Below, piece after piece: positions 1 to 6,545 of a stretch of DNA of 7,542 nt (positions are counted from its first letter, which is position 1; each line of letters starts with the position of its first letter). The notes beneath the pieces are model-generated. The model made no database searches and was not told the DNA's origin. It saw only the letters and a list, made by a program, of their open reading frames with translations. Source of the stretch: Chloroflexota bacterium (lineage in GTDB: Bacteria; Chloroflexota; UBA11872; VXNJ01); the NCBI GenBank assembly GCA_026708165.1, contig JAPOVO010000016.1:1-7542 (forward strand), given 5' to 3'. A program made the translations under genes and the position numbers.

Positions 1-1
1 A

Positions 2-1582
2 TCGATCCTTCCGGGGGCACACAACGGAACGGTCGCGTTCGACCCGGCTAGAGAAGCCGAAGCGAAAAAACGACTTTCCGAGGCTGAGGGGGGGCTCGCC
101 GGACTCATGCAAGTCGAAGCTGCGGCCAAGGCTAATTTGGTCGAGTCGACTAACGCCGCACGGGCGGCAGTGGACGTGCTGGAAGCGGCTTCAGCGGCCG
201 TAGCCCGAGCCAAAGCCCGTCTGCGTGCGGTGGACGAGGAGATACCTCTGGCGAACAGGCAGCTAAGCTGGTGGAAGTCGGTAACCGACCGGGCCACCGC
301 TGCACTCGAGGAAACCGCTTCCAGGCGGGAGGCGACTCGGACAAGGTTTCTTGAGCTTCATTCGTCGATCGACCCTGCAAGACAAGCCGTCGAGATTGCG
401 GAAGATGCGCTATCGAAAGCCCATGCCGCGCAGCTCGGTGGTCCCAGTGCGCGACTAGAGCTGGAGCGCGAGCGAATCTCCAATTTGACCGAATCGATCG
501 CCCGTGGCGAGGCGGAAATCACAGCGCGCCAACGAGCGCTGGAACGCTTGCAAGCCGACCTAACTGGTGCCAGGAAGGCCGAAGCCGAGGCGGTCGCACA
601 AGCCGACCGCCTGGAAGAACGGGTAACAGAGCTCGAACCGGTTTGCGCAAGCCGGGAAGAAGAGGTGGAGCGCCTGAACACGGAGCTAAGAAAACTCGAG
701 CTTGAACGCGAACGCGCGGCCCTCGAAACCCGTTCCCGCGAGTTCGAGTTGGCGCAGCTCAATACCGCTGTTGCCAACGCCCGTGATCGGTCCGAGTCCG
801 CCCGCCAGCGTATCTCCGAGCTGCAGGAGCGCGCCCGCGAGGAACTTGGCGAGGTGGATCTGAAGCCAAGGAAACTCTCCGGGCCGGTTGGCGAGGTTGT
901 CGCCGAAATTGATCGCCTGCGCCGTTTGGTTCAGGTGATCGGACCTGTCAACCCCCTGGCTCCTAGGCAATATCGGGACGAGGCGCGGCGGGTCGGAAAC
1001 CTGGGCTTACAGATCGACGACATGGAGAAGTCGGCCGTTGAGTTAAGGAAAATCTCCAACGTACTCGAACGCGCCGTCCGGGGCGAGTTCATGGATGCAT
1101 TCGAGAAGATGCGGTGCTCCTTCCAGAGATACTTCGAGTCACTGATAGGGGGCGGCGACGCGAGCATGAGTCTTGCCGATCCACAGCATCCAGATTCCAG
1201 CGGGATCGAGATTGAAGTTCGAATTCCCGGCAAACGCCGACAGCCTCTCAATGCGCTGTCGGGCGGCGAGAAGGCGCTGGTCTCGGCGGCGCTGTTGTTC
1301 GCAATGATCGACTACAAAAGCGGCCCGATATGCGTTCTGGACGAGGTGGACGCGGCGTTGGACGAATCGAATATCCTGCGGTTTCAGACCGTGCTTAACG
1401 AATTCAAAGACCGAATGCAGTTGATCCTCATAACCCATAACGCGGCTTCCATCGAACGCGCCTCCTCCGTGTTCGGGGTCGTGATGGCGGCCGACGGAAT
1501 CTCACAGGTCGTATCGGTTCGGCTCAACGGTGCGGATCGCTCGGGCCTGCGGCGCGAATCCGGGGTGCCTGCGCGGAATTGA
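2..1582 (+). CDS. smc: Chromosome segregation protein SMC, C-terminal half (5' truncated by window edge)
   Basis: SMC is the ATP-driven, ring-forming DNA-organising ATPase of the bacterial condensin complex; it works with ScpA and ScpB on the nucleoid. The frame is open from base 2, so the first ATG (107) is internal and the true start lies upstream. The visible 526 residues hold a long Ala/Glu/Arg-rich heptad region (about residues 12-285, the returning coiled-coil arm) and then the C-terminal ATPase head. Head landmarks are GPVNPLA (bases 941-961), the ABC signature LSGGEKAL (from 1256), Walker B CVLDEVDAALDESN (1331-1372, catalytic Glu included) and the H-loop ITHN with its His at 1436-1438. 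It ends with VVSVRL plus an 18-residue tail. Full-length SMCs are near 1,150-1,200 residues, so the hinge and N-terminal head should lie just left of the window. No key head residue is missing. The next gene starts 3 bases after the stop. Certainty of family is very high. Confidence 0.97.
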   Translation, partial: SILPGAHNGTVAFDPAREAEAKKRLSEAEGGLAGLMQVEAAAKANLVESTNAARAAVDVLEAASAAVARAKARLRAVDEEIPLANRQLSWWKSVTDRATAALEETASRREATRTRFLELHSSIDPARQAVEIAEDALSKAHAAQLGGPSARLELERERISNLTESIARGEAEITARQRALERLQADLTGARKAEAEAVAQADRLEERVTELEPVCASREEEVERLNTELRKLELERERAALETRSREFELAQLNTAVANARDRSESARQRISELQERAREELGEVDLKPRKLSGPVGEVVAEIDRLRRLVQVIGPVNPLAPRQYRDEARRVGNLGLQIDDMEKSAVELRKISNVLERAVRGEFMDAFEKMRCSFQRYFESLIGGGDASMSLADPQHPDSSGIEIEVRIPGKRRQPLNALSGGEKALVSAALLFAMIDYKSGPICVLDEVDAALDESNILRFQTVLNEFKDRMQLILITHNAASIERASSVFGVVMAADGISQVVSVRLNGADRSGLRRESGVPARN

Positions 1583-1585
1583 CCG

Positions 1586-3523
1586 GTGGTGACCCAGTCC
1601 CCGCTTGAGGCGTCCGGCCTGGCCGAGCGTATCTCGCTTCTGGAAGAGACGGGATCGCTCGCCGGCGTTCGTTTCTACAGCTGCGTCGACTCGATCAGTG
1701 GCGTCGAATACGAGGCCGCTCGATGGGAATTCGGCGCACACTCCGGCGAGTCTGTCCGAGCGATCATTGACGGACTGCAAAAATGTCAGTCTCTGGACTT
1801 TGAAGGCATTCAACGACCGATCGCGTATGAATCGTCGGATGATGGTCTGCTTGTCGTCTCTGAGGCACTGAAAGACCGAGACGCGATACCCACCGGCGGG
1901 ATCGGCGCTCCGCCTGCGACCGAGCGCACTTTTCACATCGCGCTGGAACTCTCACGAATTGTTGCTTACCTTCATTCGGCGGGCGTCCCGATCTCGGTTT
2001 TGCCCGCCACGAGCGTTGCCGAGGTCCCGATGCGCGGCATGGTCTTGAGGTACCCTTGGCTTCTTGCCGCACTGTCGGACCTGGTGCCGGAAGCCGACGA
2101 ATCTTGGCCCGAACTGGCCGCCGCACTGCCTCCGGAAGTGGTTGGCGGCCGCACGCCCACTGCACGGGCCGGCGTATATGCCGTCTCATATCTCACCCTG
2201 TCGATACTCAGTCGGGATGCCACCAGCGGCGACGGAGCTGCCTCGCGGCCTCCGATGCCGCCGGCGCTCGAATTCGTGCTCAAGCGGGGAGTTCATCACA
2301 ACGCCCGCAAGCGGTTTCGCGACATGCGCGGCTTGGCCGCGGCCCTTGAAGCGACGCGCCCCGGTCGCAGGACTCATTTCTCGCCTGCGTGGCGCTTGCC
2401 GATCCCCGACCGTAGGAAATCGGTCAGGCTTAGCCGCTTGCGAGTCTCCCTCCCCAACAGACCAGTACCGGAAAGCGACCGACCCAAAGTCCGGCCTTGG
2501 ATGGTAGGAGCGGTGATCATCATAGGAATCGTCGCCTTTCTCTTGGTTTTGCCGCGAATTGATAATCCCCTCGTACCGCTCGAGCAGACGATCGAGGAAA
2601 TCGGCGCGATCTTTTCCGCTGACCGGTCATTGAGCTCGCCGACCGAGGCGGCGGCATCGTCGCTTGTGATCCCCGGTGAGCCATTTCAGATTCCCGACTT
2701 CCGCGGCCGTCAGCAGGCTGAAGTACAGATCGAGGCTGAGGCAATGGGACTTGAAATCGAGGTCGCCGAGGAGTTCAGATCCGATGTGCCGGCGGGAGCC
2801 GTCATACGCCAGGAGCCTGATCCAGGTACGGTGATAACTGGCGATTACCGGATGACGTTGTTCATCAATCGAGGCGATGCCAACGCCTTTCTGGTTTCCG
2901 TGGTCGGCGATACGGCGGGAGAGGCGCGCGACGTTCTGGAGAGCCTGGGGTTCCTCGTTCTGGAAGTGCCCGTATTCGATGAAGAAAAGCCGCCCGGCGA
3001 AGTGGTCGGTCAGAACCCGGCAGGTGACCAGATTCTCTCCAAGGGGCGCCAGGTCATCCTGGAAGTGAGCCGGGGACCGGAGCGGATCGTTATCCCCTCC
3101 CTTGTCGGTCTATCCGAAGCCGGAGCAGTGCAGCGGGCAACGGACGCGGGACTCAACCTCCGGTCCGAATTCGAGATCGAGGCCCCGGCAGGCTTTCCTC
3201 CCGGAGCGGTCTACGCGCAGGAGCCCGCGGCAGGGTCGCTGACTGAACCGGAGGCCGAGATCGTAATCACCGTATACCGGCCCGAACCCGTAACCGTGCC
3301 GCGTGTTATCGGCATGGACCCGGATGAGGCATTTGCGCTTTTGATTTCATCGGGACTAACCGTCCGCTCACTGGTCGAGCGTGAATCGGCGGACGCCACG
3401 GAGCGAACGGTCGTCGAGCAAGTCCCGTCTTCTGGAATTAAGGTCGCCAGAGAGTCTGGTATAAGTCTGATCGTGGAACGCCCGGCGCTAACCCCCAGCC
3501 CATTGCCGACCGCAACTCCGTGA
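1586..3523 (+). CDS. Membrane-anchored PASTA pseudokinase (degenerate Ser/Thr-kinase-like domain, four PASTA repeats)
   Basis: The 645-residue protein has the layout of PknB/PrkC/StkP receptor kinases: a cytoplasmic kinase-like domain (about 10-255), a basic linker (258-303), one membrane span (306-323), four PASTA repeats outside (366-430, 434-497, 498-567, 568-632) and a Pro/Thr tail (LTPSPLPTATP). The kinase fold shows in IVAYLHSAGV (125-134, before the catalytic loop), PPE (182-184, the APE position), the helix-F-like RAGVYAVSYLTLSIL and ARKRF (Arg243, the conserved late Arg). The catalytic residues are gone: HRD reads ISV (136-138), the loop Lys is Pro140, the loop Asn is Ser143, no DFG is present (LRYPW follows), and the VAIK region reads AARW (44-47). 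Catalysis by the usual mechanism is therefore not expected. PASTA repeats in this family bind muropeptides or wall precursors, so a sensing or scaffolding role is inferred. The start is GTG 1586; GTG 1589 is possible. Only a weak GGA (1575-1577) precedes it, suggesting translational coupling to smc. Confidence 0.85.
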   Translation: MVTQSPLEASGLAERISLLEETGSLAGVRFYSCVDSISGVEYEAARWEFGAHSGESVRAIIDGLQKCQSLDFEGIQRPIAYESSDDGLLVVSEALKDRDAIPTGGIGAPPATERTFHIALELSRIVAYLHSAGVPISVLPATSVAEVPMRGMVLRYPWLLAALSDLVPEADESWPELAAALPPEVVGGRTPTARAGVYAVSYLTLSILSRDATSGDGAASRPPMPPALEFVLKRGVHHNARKRFRDMRGLAAALEATRPGRRTHFSPAWRLPIPDRRKSVRLSRLRVSLPNRPVPESDRPKVRPWMVGAVIIIGIVAFLLVLPRIDNPLVPLEQTIEEIGAIFSADRSLSSPTEAAASSLVIPGEPFQIPDFRGRQQAEVQIEAEAMGLEIEVAEEFRSDVPAGAVIRQEPDPGTVITGDYRMTLFINRGDANAFLVSVVGDTAGEARDVLESLGFLVLEVPVFDEEKPPGEVVGQNPAGDQILSKGRQVILEVSRGPERIVIPSLVGLSEAGAVQRATDAGLNLRSEFEIEAPAGFPPGAVYAQEPAAGSLTEPEAEIVITVYRPEPVTVPRVIGMDPDEAFALLISSGLTVRSLVERESADATERTVVEQVPSSGIKVARESGISLIVERPALTPSPLPTATP

Positions 3524-3554
3524 CACGCTGATCGCACTAGTCGCCGCACTCGGG

Positions 3555-3582
3555 TTCTCACCGCTATCCCTGCGGCTAGAAT
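3555..3582 (+). promoter_or_regulatory. Candidate housekeeping-sigma promoter for the aminotransferase gene
   Basis: TTCTCA (3555-3560, four of six matches to TTGACA) and TAGAAT (3577-3582, five of six matches to TATAAT) are separated by 16 bases. Transcription would start near 3589-3591, giving a leader of about 30 bases that contains the Shine-Dalgarno site of the TTG-initiated gene. This rests on consensus matching only, and short matches of this quality occur by chance. Its position in the one real gap of the plus-strand cluster is the main support. Confidence 0.4.
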
Positions 3583-3604
3583 CTAGCGGAACTCGCTAGG
3601 AATC
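3575..3604. promoter_or_regulatory. Operator-like dyad and direct repeat overlapping the candidate -10
   Basis: GCTAGA-A-TCTAGC (3575-3587) is a perfect 6+6 inverted repeat around one central base. Its left arm begins a direct repeat: GCTAGAATC (3575-3583) recurs as GCTAGGAATC (3595-3604), exactly 20 bases downstream, close to two helical turns. The dyad covers the candidate -10 TAGAAT, and the second copy lies near the expected transcription start. That is the classic position for a repressor operator. The stem is too short and too tight (one-base centre) to be a good RNA hairpin. The repressor, if any, is unknown. Confidence 0.35.
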
Positions 3605-3609
3605 GAGCC

Positions 3610-3615
3610 GGGAGA
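3610..3615 (+). promoter_or_regulatory. Shine-Dalgarno site deciding a TTG start
   Basis: GGGAGA precedes the TTG at 3622; seven bases separate the GGAG core from the start codon. It is the best ribosome-binding site in the window. It supports initiation at this rare codon, because the protein from TTG begins with the conserved family N-terminus (LAIAGGSPVR) and no ATG would include that segment. Confidence 0.7.
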
Positions 3616-3621
3616 ACCGCA

Positions 3622-4929
3622 TTGCCACAACTTGCCATCGCGGGCGGCAGCCCTGTCAGATCGAGTCCATATCCCACGTGGCCCGTTGTCTCACAGGCGG
3701 ATGTTGAGGCGGTGACGCAAGCTATCCGCGACGGCGAATGGGGCCGTATGGCTGGCTCACACGCGCTCGACTTCGAAAGGGAGTTCGCCGCATATCAGGG
3801 GGCTGAATATTGTCTGGCGCTCAACAGTGGGACCTCGGCTCTCGAAATCGGCCTGCTGGCCATCGGAATCGAACCCGGCGATGAGGTAATTCTCTCTCCC
3901 TACACGTACATCGCTAGCGCCACTGCCATCCTCATGGCTGGCGGCGTGCCGGTATTCGTCGACATGGATCCCGACACTTACAACATCGATCCCTCAAAAA
4001 TCGAGGCCGCGATAACCGACCGGACAGCCGCGATAATGCCCGTCCATTTTGCGGGTCTTGCCTGCGACATGGGGGCCATTGGCGAGATTGCCCGCAGGCA
4101 CGGACTAAGAGTCATTGAAGACGCGGCTCACGTGCACGGCGGCAAATGGAACGACGCCGGACTCGGAACACTAGGAGATGCCGGAGCGTTCAGCTTTCAA
4201 TCGAGCAAAAACCTGAACTCCGGCGAGGGTGGCGCTCTGCTGACCAATGACCGTGAAGTGTTCGCGCGGGCTATTGACTATCACGACGTTTGGACAGGCG
4301 GTCTGGTTGAGCGTGGAGGCGATGCCGGGGGCGGCAGCTTCCGTGCCGGAGCCAGATGGGACTTCCCGTTTGCCTGCCACAACTTTCGCATCAGTTCCTA
4401 TACCGCGGCGTTGCTAAGGTCTCAGCTAAGCAAGCTGGAGCCCCAGACCGTCACCCGTACCGAGAACGGCAAGTATTTGATCGACTTGATTGATCAGACG
4501 GAGGGATTGGCAAACTTGCGGCGCGACAGCTTCGCCACCCGCGACTCACACCACCTCTTCCTCCTCAAATACAAGAAGGAATCGTTCGACGGTCTGCCTC
4601 GAGAGATGTTCGTTGAAGCCCTAAAGGCCGAGGGAATCCCCGCCAGCCTCGGATATCCGCGCGGATGTCATGAGCAACCGCTGTTTCTGAAGCCCGAAGC
4701 CTATCTCTCCCGATTCTGGCCTCGAGGACCGCGTGGCGAGGTCGACATCGATTACGCGTCGATGAGCTGTCCGAACGTGGAATATCTTTGTCGCAACGAG
4801 ACCGTATGGTTGCCCCAGTACGCGTTGCTCGATACCAGTCGCGGCATGGAGCAGATCGTCGAGGCTGCGGACAAGATACGCGCGCACGTCGGGGAGCTCG
4901 CGAGCGCCGAGGTTTCGGTATCGCCCTGA
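3622..4929 (+). CDS. DegT/DnrJ/EryC1/StrS-family PLP-dependent aminotransferase
   Basis: This 435-residue, fold-type I PLP enzyme belongs to the family that moves an amino group, usually from Glu or Gln, onto keto-sugars, keto-cyclitols or related carbonyls. Visible features are the N-terminal LAIAGGSPVR, the cofactor phosphate-binding NSGTSAL (68-74), VIEDAAH with Asp167 that contacts the pyridine nitrogen, and SFQSSKNLNSGEGGALLTND carrying the Schiff-base Lys196. The long EDAAHVHGGKW segment and the C-terminal CPNVEYLCRNETVWLPQ resemble the scyllo-inosose aminotransferase (StsC) and AHBA synthase (RifK) branch more than the classical nucleotide-sugar ArnB/WecE branch; this is from memory. 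It looks complete and active. No sugar dehydratase, oxidoreductase or glycosyltransferase lies beside it here, so the substrate cannot be inferred. Start TTG 3622 is backed by a good Shine-Dalgarno site. The peptidase gene follows closely and probably shares its transcript. Confidence 0.95.
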   Translation: MPQLAIAGGSPVRSSPYPTWPVVSQADVEAVTQAIRDGEWGRMAGSHALDFEREFAAYQGAEYCLALNSGTSALEIGLLAIGIEPGDEVILSPYTYIASATAILMAGGVPVFVDMDPDTYNIDPSKIEAAITDRTAAIMPVHFAGLACDMGAIGEIARRHGLRVIEDAAHVHGGKWNDAGLGTLGDAGAFSFQSSKNLNSGEGGALLTNDREVFARAIDYHDVWTGGLVERGGDAGGGSFRAGARWDFPFACHNFRISSYTAALLRSQLSKLEPQTVTRTENGKYLIDLIDQTEGLANLRRDSFATRDSHHLFLLKYKKESFDGLPREMFVEALKAEGIPASLGYPRGCHEQPLFLKPEAYLSRFWPRGPRGEVDIDYASMSCPNVEYLCRNETVWLPQYALLDTSRGMEQIVEAADKIRAHVGELASAEVSVSP

Positions 4930-4943
4930 GAACCCGCGCCGGG

Positions 4944-6485
4944 TTGAGAGCGCTTAGACTAGCCGCTCTTGTAGTTCCCCTGTTGCTTGCGTCGTTTACC
5001 GGCGTGCTGCCAGTTGGCGCAGGCGCGCCTCCCTGCGCCGTCGATTATCCCGTAGCTAACGGCCACTTTTATTCGCAGACCGGCGAGGATACCGGACGCG
5101 GCTTCATGGTTCTCGACGATCACGAAGCGAGGTTTTGGACGGCATTCCAGAACGAAGGCGGTATACCCACGCTCGGCTTCCCGGTATCGAGCAGGTATCG
5201 ATTCAAGGGCTTGCCGACCCAGGCGTTCCAGAAAGCCATTCTCCAGTGGGACAGCGCCAAGGGAGGCGTCAACTTTCTCAACACACTCGACGAACTGAGT
5301 CTGGCCGGGCGCGATCCGGAACTGCTTGCGTTTCGTCAAACACCCCCCCACATCGCGCTGATCGAAGATGCCGGCCTCAATCCGGCGACCCCCGAGGGCT
5401 TTTCGAAGATTGTTCAAAACCACCTCCAGATCCTTACGCAGAACCCGGCCATCCAGGAAAGGTTCGAGTCTGAAAGCCGGTGGCTCGAACTCTATGGTCT
5501 GCCCGTTTCTTACGCGGACTTCGGACCGGTACAGGTCCTGCGCGCCCAGCGGCAAGTGTTTCAGGTCTGGACGGTCGACGACGGTGGGGGGCCTAAAGGA
5601 GTACCCGTCCTGGCTAACTCGGGGGACGTCGCCAAGGAATTCGGACTCATTCCGTCAGACGCGATCTCGCCTGTTGAGCCGCCGGATGGAATCGAAACCG
5701 GCGAGCTGACGTTAGAGTTGGTTTCGTCTCAGGTCCGCCAGGGCGACGTCCTCGTCGTAAGAGTTCTCGGAAGCTCCGGGCCGGTCACGATTTCGCTCGG
5801 CTCGATCGTCGCTCCGGCGGTTTGCGACGCCGGGGAAATGAGAGCGCTCTTGCCGATATCAAGCATCTCCGAGCCGGGGAACCATACGCTCCAGGCAAAA
5901 GAGGGCGTGTTTGCGGCGCCTGTCGAGTTTGTCTTCTCCGTGACTCCGGTCGACTACCCGTTCGAACGGCTCTATCTGTCCCCTGAGGTCGAGAGTTTGC
6001 TCACTCCTGAAGACATTCAGGCAGAGAGAGCTTTGCTCGAGTCGATTTTTGGGACATTTACGACCGAGCGCCGCTGGGACGGGCCTTTCATCATTCCCGC
6101 CTCGGGACCCCCTACGTCCCCGTTCGGCGAGCGCCGCATTTATGGAGACAGCGGACTTTACGACTATCACGGAGGCCATGACGTTGCCGCGCCCACAGGC
6201 ACTCCCGTCTTCGCATCGCAGAAGGGGGCCGTCGCCTGGGCCGGCCCGCTGAAAATCCGCGGAAATACAGTCATAATCGACCATGGCCGCAGCGTGTTTT
6301 CCGCCTATCTCCACCTTTCCGAGATTAACGTCAAGGTCGGCGACCAGCTCGAAACAGGTGATCTGCTAGGGGCGGTCGGAAACACTGGCCTCTCCACGGG
6401 CCCGCATCTTCACTGGGAAATAAGAGTTCTCAACGTACCGGTCGATCCATTGCCGTGGACGCAGCCGGGACCGCTCACGCGCTAA
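4944..6485 (+). CDS. Secreted M23 (LytM-type) zinc metallopeptidase with Chloroflexota-type N-terminal modules
   Basis: From TTG 4944 the product is 513 residues. It starts with a clean signal peptide (MRALRLAALVVPLLLAS, cleavage probably near residue 26-28). Next come a module with GGIPTLGFPVS and FQKAILQW (about 39-118), a second related stretch with YGLPVS and QRQVFQVW (180-209), an Ig-like beta-rich region (about 253-337), a short helical linker (SPEVESLLTPEDIQAE) and the peptidase domain (about 385-505). Zinc and catalytic residues are intact: HGGHD (His409, Asp413), YLHL (His457) and GPHLHW (His488, His490). M23 enzymes usually cut peptidoglycan stem or cross-bridge peptides; the substrate here is unproven. 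No lipobox is seen, so it is probably released or loosely held. Start choice: ATG 4788 and 4806 are in frame but would overlap the previous gene by over 120 bases and add an Arg-rich extension before the signal peptide. No good Shine-Dalgarno precedes TTG 4944, so the start is less certain than the family. Confidence 0.9.
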   Translation: MRALRLAALVVPLLLASFTGVLPVGAGAPPCAVDYPVANGHFYSQTGEDTGRGFMVLDDHEARFWTAFQNEGGIPTLGFPVSSRYRFKGLPTQAFQKAILQWDSAKGGVNFLNTLDELSLAGRDPELLAFRQTPPHIALIEDAGLNPATPEGFSKIVQNHLQILTQNPAIQERFESESRWLELYGLPVSYADFGPVQVLRAQRQVFQVWTVDDGGGPKGVPVLANSGDVAKEFGLIPSDAISPVEPPDGIETGELTLELVSSQVRQGDVLVVRVLGSSGPVTISLGSIVAPAVCDAGEMRALLPISSISEPGNHTLQAKEGVFAAPVEFVFSVTPVDYPFERLYLSPEVESLLTPEDIQAERALLESIFGTFTTERRWDGPFIIPASGPPTSPFGERRIYGDSGLYDYHGGHDVAAPTGTPVFASQKGAVAWAGPLKIRGNTVIIDHGRSVFSAYLHLSEINVKVGDQLETGDLLGAVGNTGLSTGPHLHWEIRVLNVPVDPLPWTQPGPLTR

Positions 6486-6545
6486 TTCGAGTCTATCCGT
6501 CTCCTAGCAAAATGAGCTCAGATCATGGATGCCGGTATCAACGGC
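6486..6545. other. 60-base convergent gap
   Basis: The M23 gene (plus strand) and the ABC permease gene (minus strand) end facing each other. The gap holds an 8-base palindrome TGAGCTCA (6513-6520) and a weak 4-bp stem (GCCG 6531-6534 with CGGC 6542-6545). Neither carries a T-tract, so I do not call a terminator. Confidence 0.8.

Larger units (their letters stand above)
3524..3621 (+). other. 98-base gap between pseudokinase and aminotransferase genes
   Basis: This is the only plus-strand gap long enough for a promoter. It holds a candidate -35/-10 pair, a symmetrical CTAG-centred element and a Shine-Dalgarno site, each listed separately. The tetramer CTAG occurs four times in 63 bases (3537, 3576, 3583, 3596). 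I see no convincing hairpin-plus-T-tract terminator after the pseudokinase stop, so some read-through into the aminotransferase gene remains possible. Confidence 0.8.

Noticed and set aside
358..777. 139-codon minus-strand frame, Ser/Arg/Ala-rich
   Set aside because: It is the mirror of the SMC coiled-coil codons (Glu and Arg codons read as Ser and Arg-rich protein). This is a compositional artefact.
1586..2350. Pseudokinase region as a decayed pseudogene
   Set aside because: The frame has no stop or frameshift over 645 codons, and membrane span and PASTA repeats are intact, so a retained non-catalytic protein is more likely.
2056..2507. Overlapping plus-strand frames inside the pseudokinase gene
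   Set aside because: Their products are rich in Arg, Pro and Cys with no domain, typical of GC-rich out-of-frame reading. The main frame has kinase-fold landmarks across this stretch.
4788..4943. Longer M23 start at ATG 4788 or 4806
   Set aside because: It would overlap the aminotransferase gene by 124-142 bases and put about 50 mostly Arg-rich residues before a textbook signal peptide.
4959..5555. 198-codon open frame on the minus strand
   Set aside because: It lies wholly antisense to the M23 gene, whose frame shows signal peptide, modules and catalytic motifs. The antisense product has no recognisable domain.
5859..6314. 151-codon minus-strand frame
   Set aside because: It is antisense to the conserved M23 catalytic domain, with no motif of its own.
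6531..6545. Possible terminator hairpin in the convergent gap
   Set aside because: The stem is only 4 bp with a 7-base loop and no T-tract on either strand.
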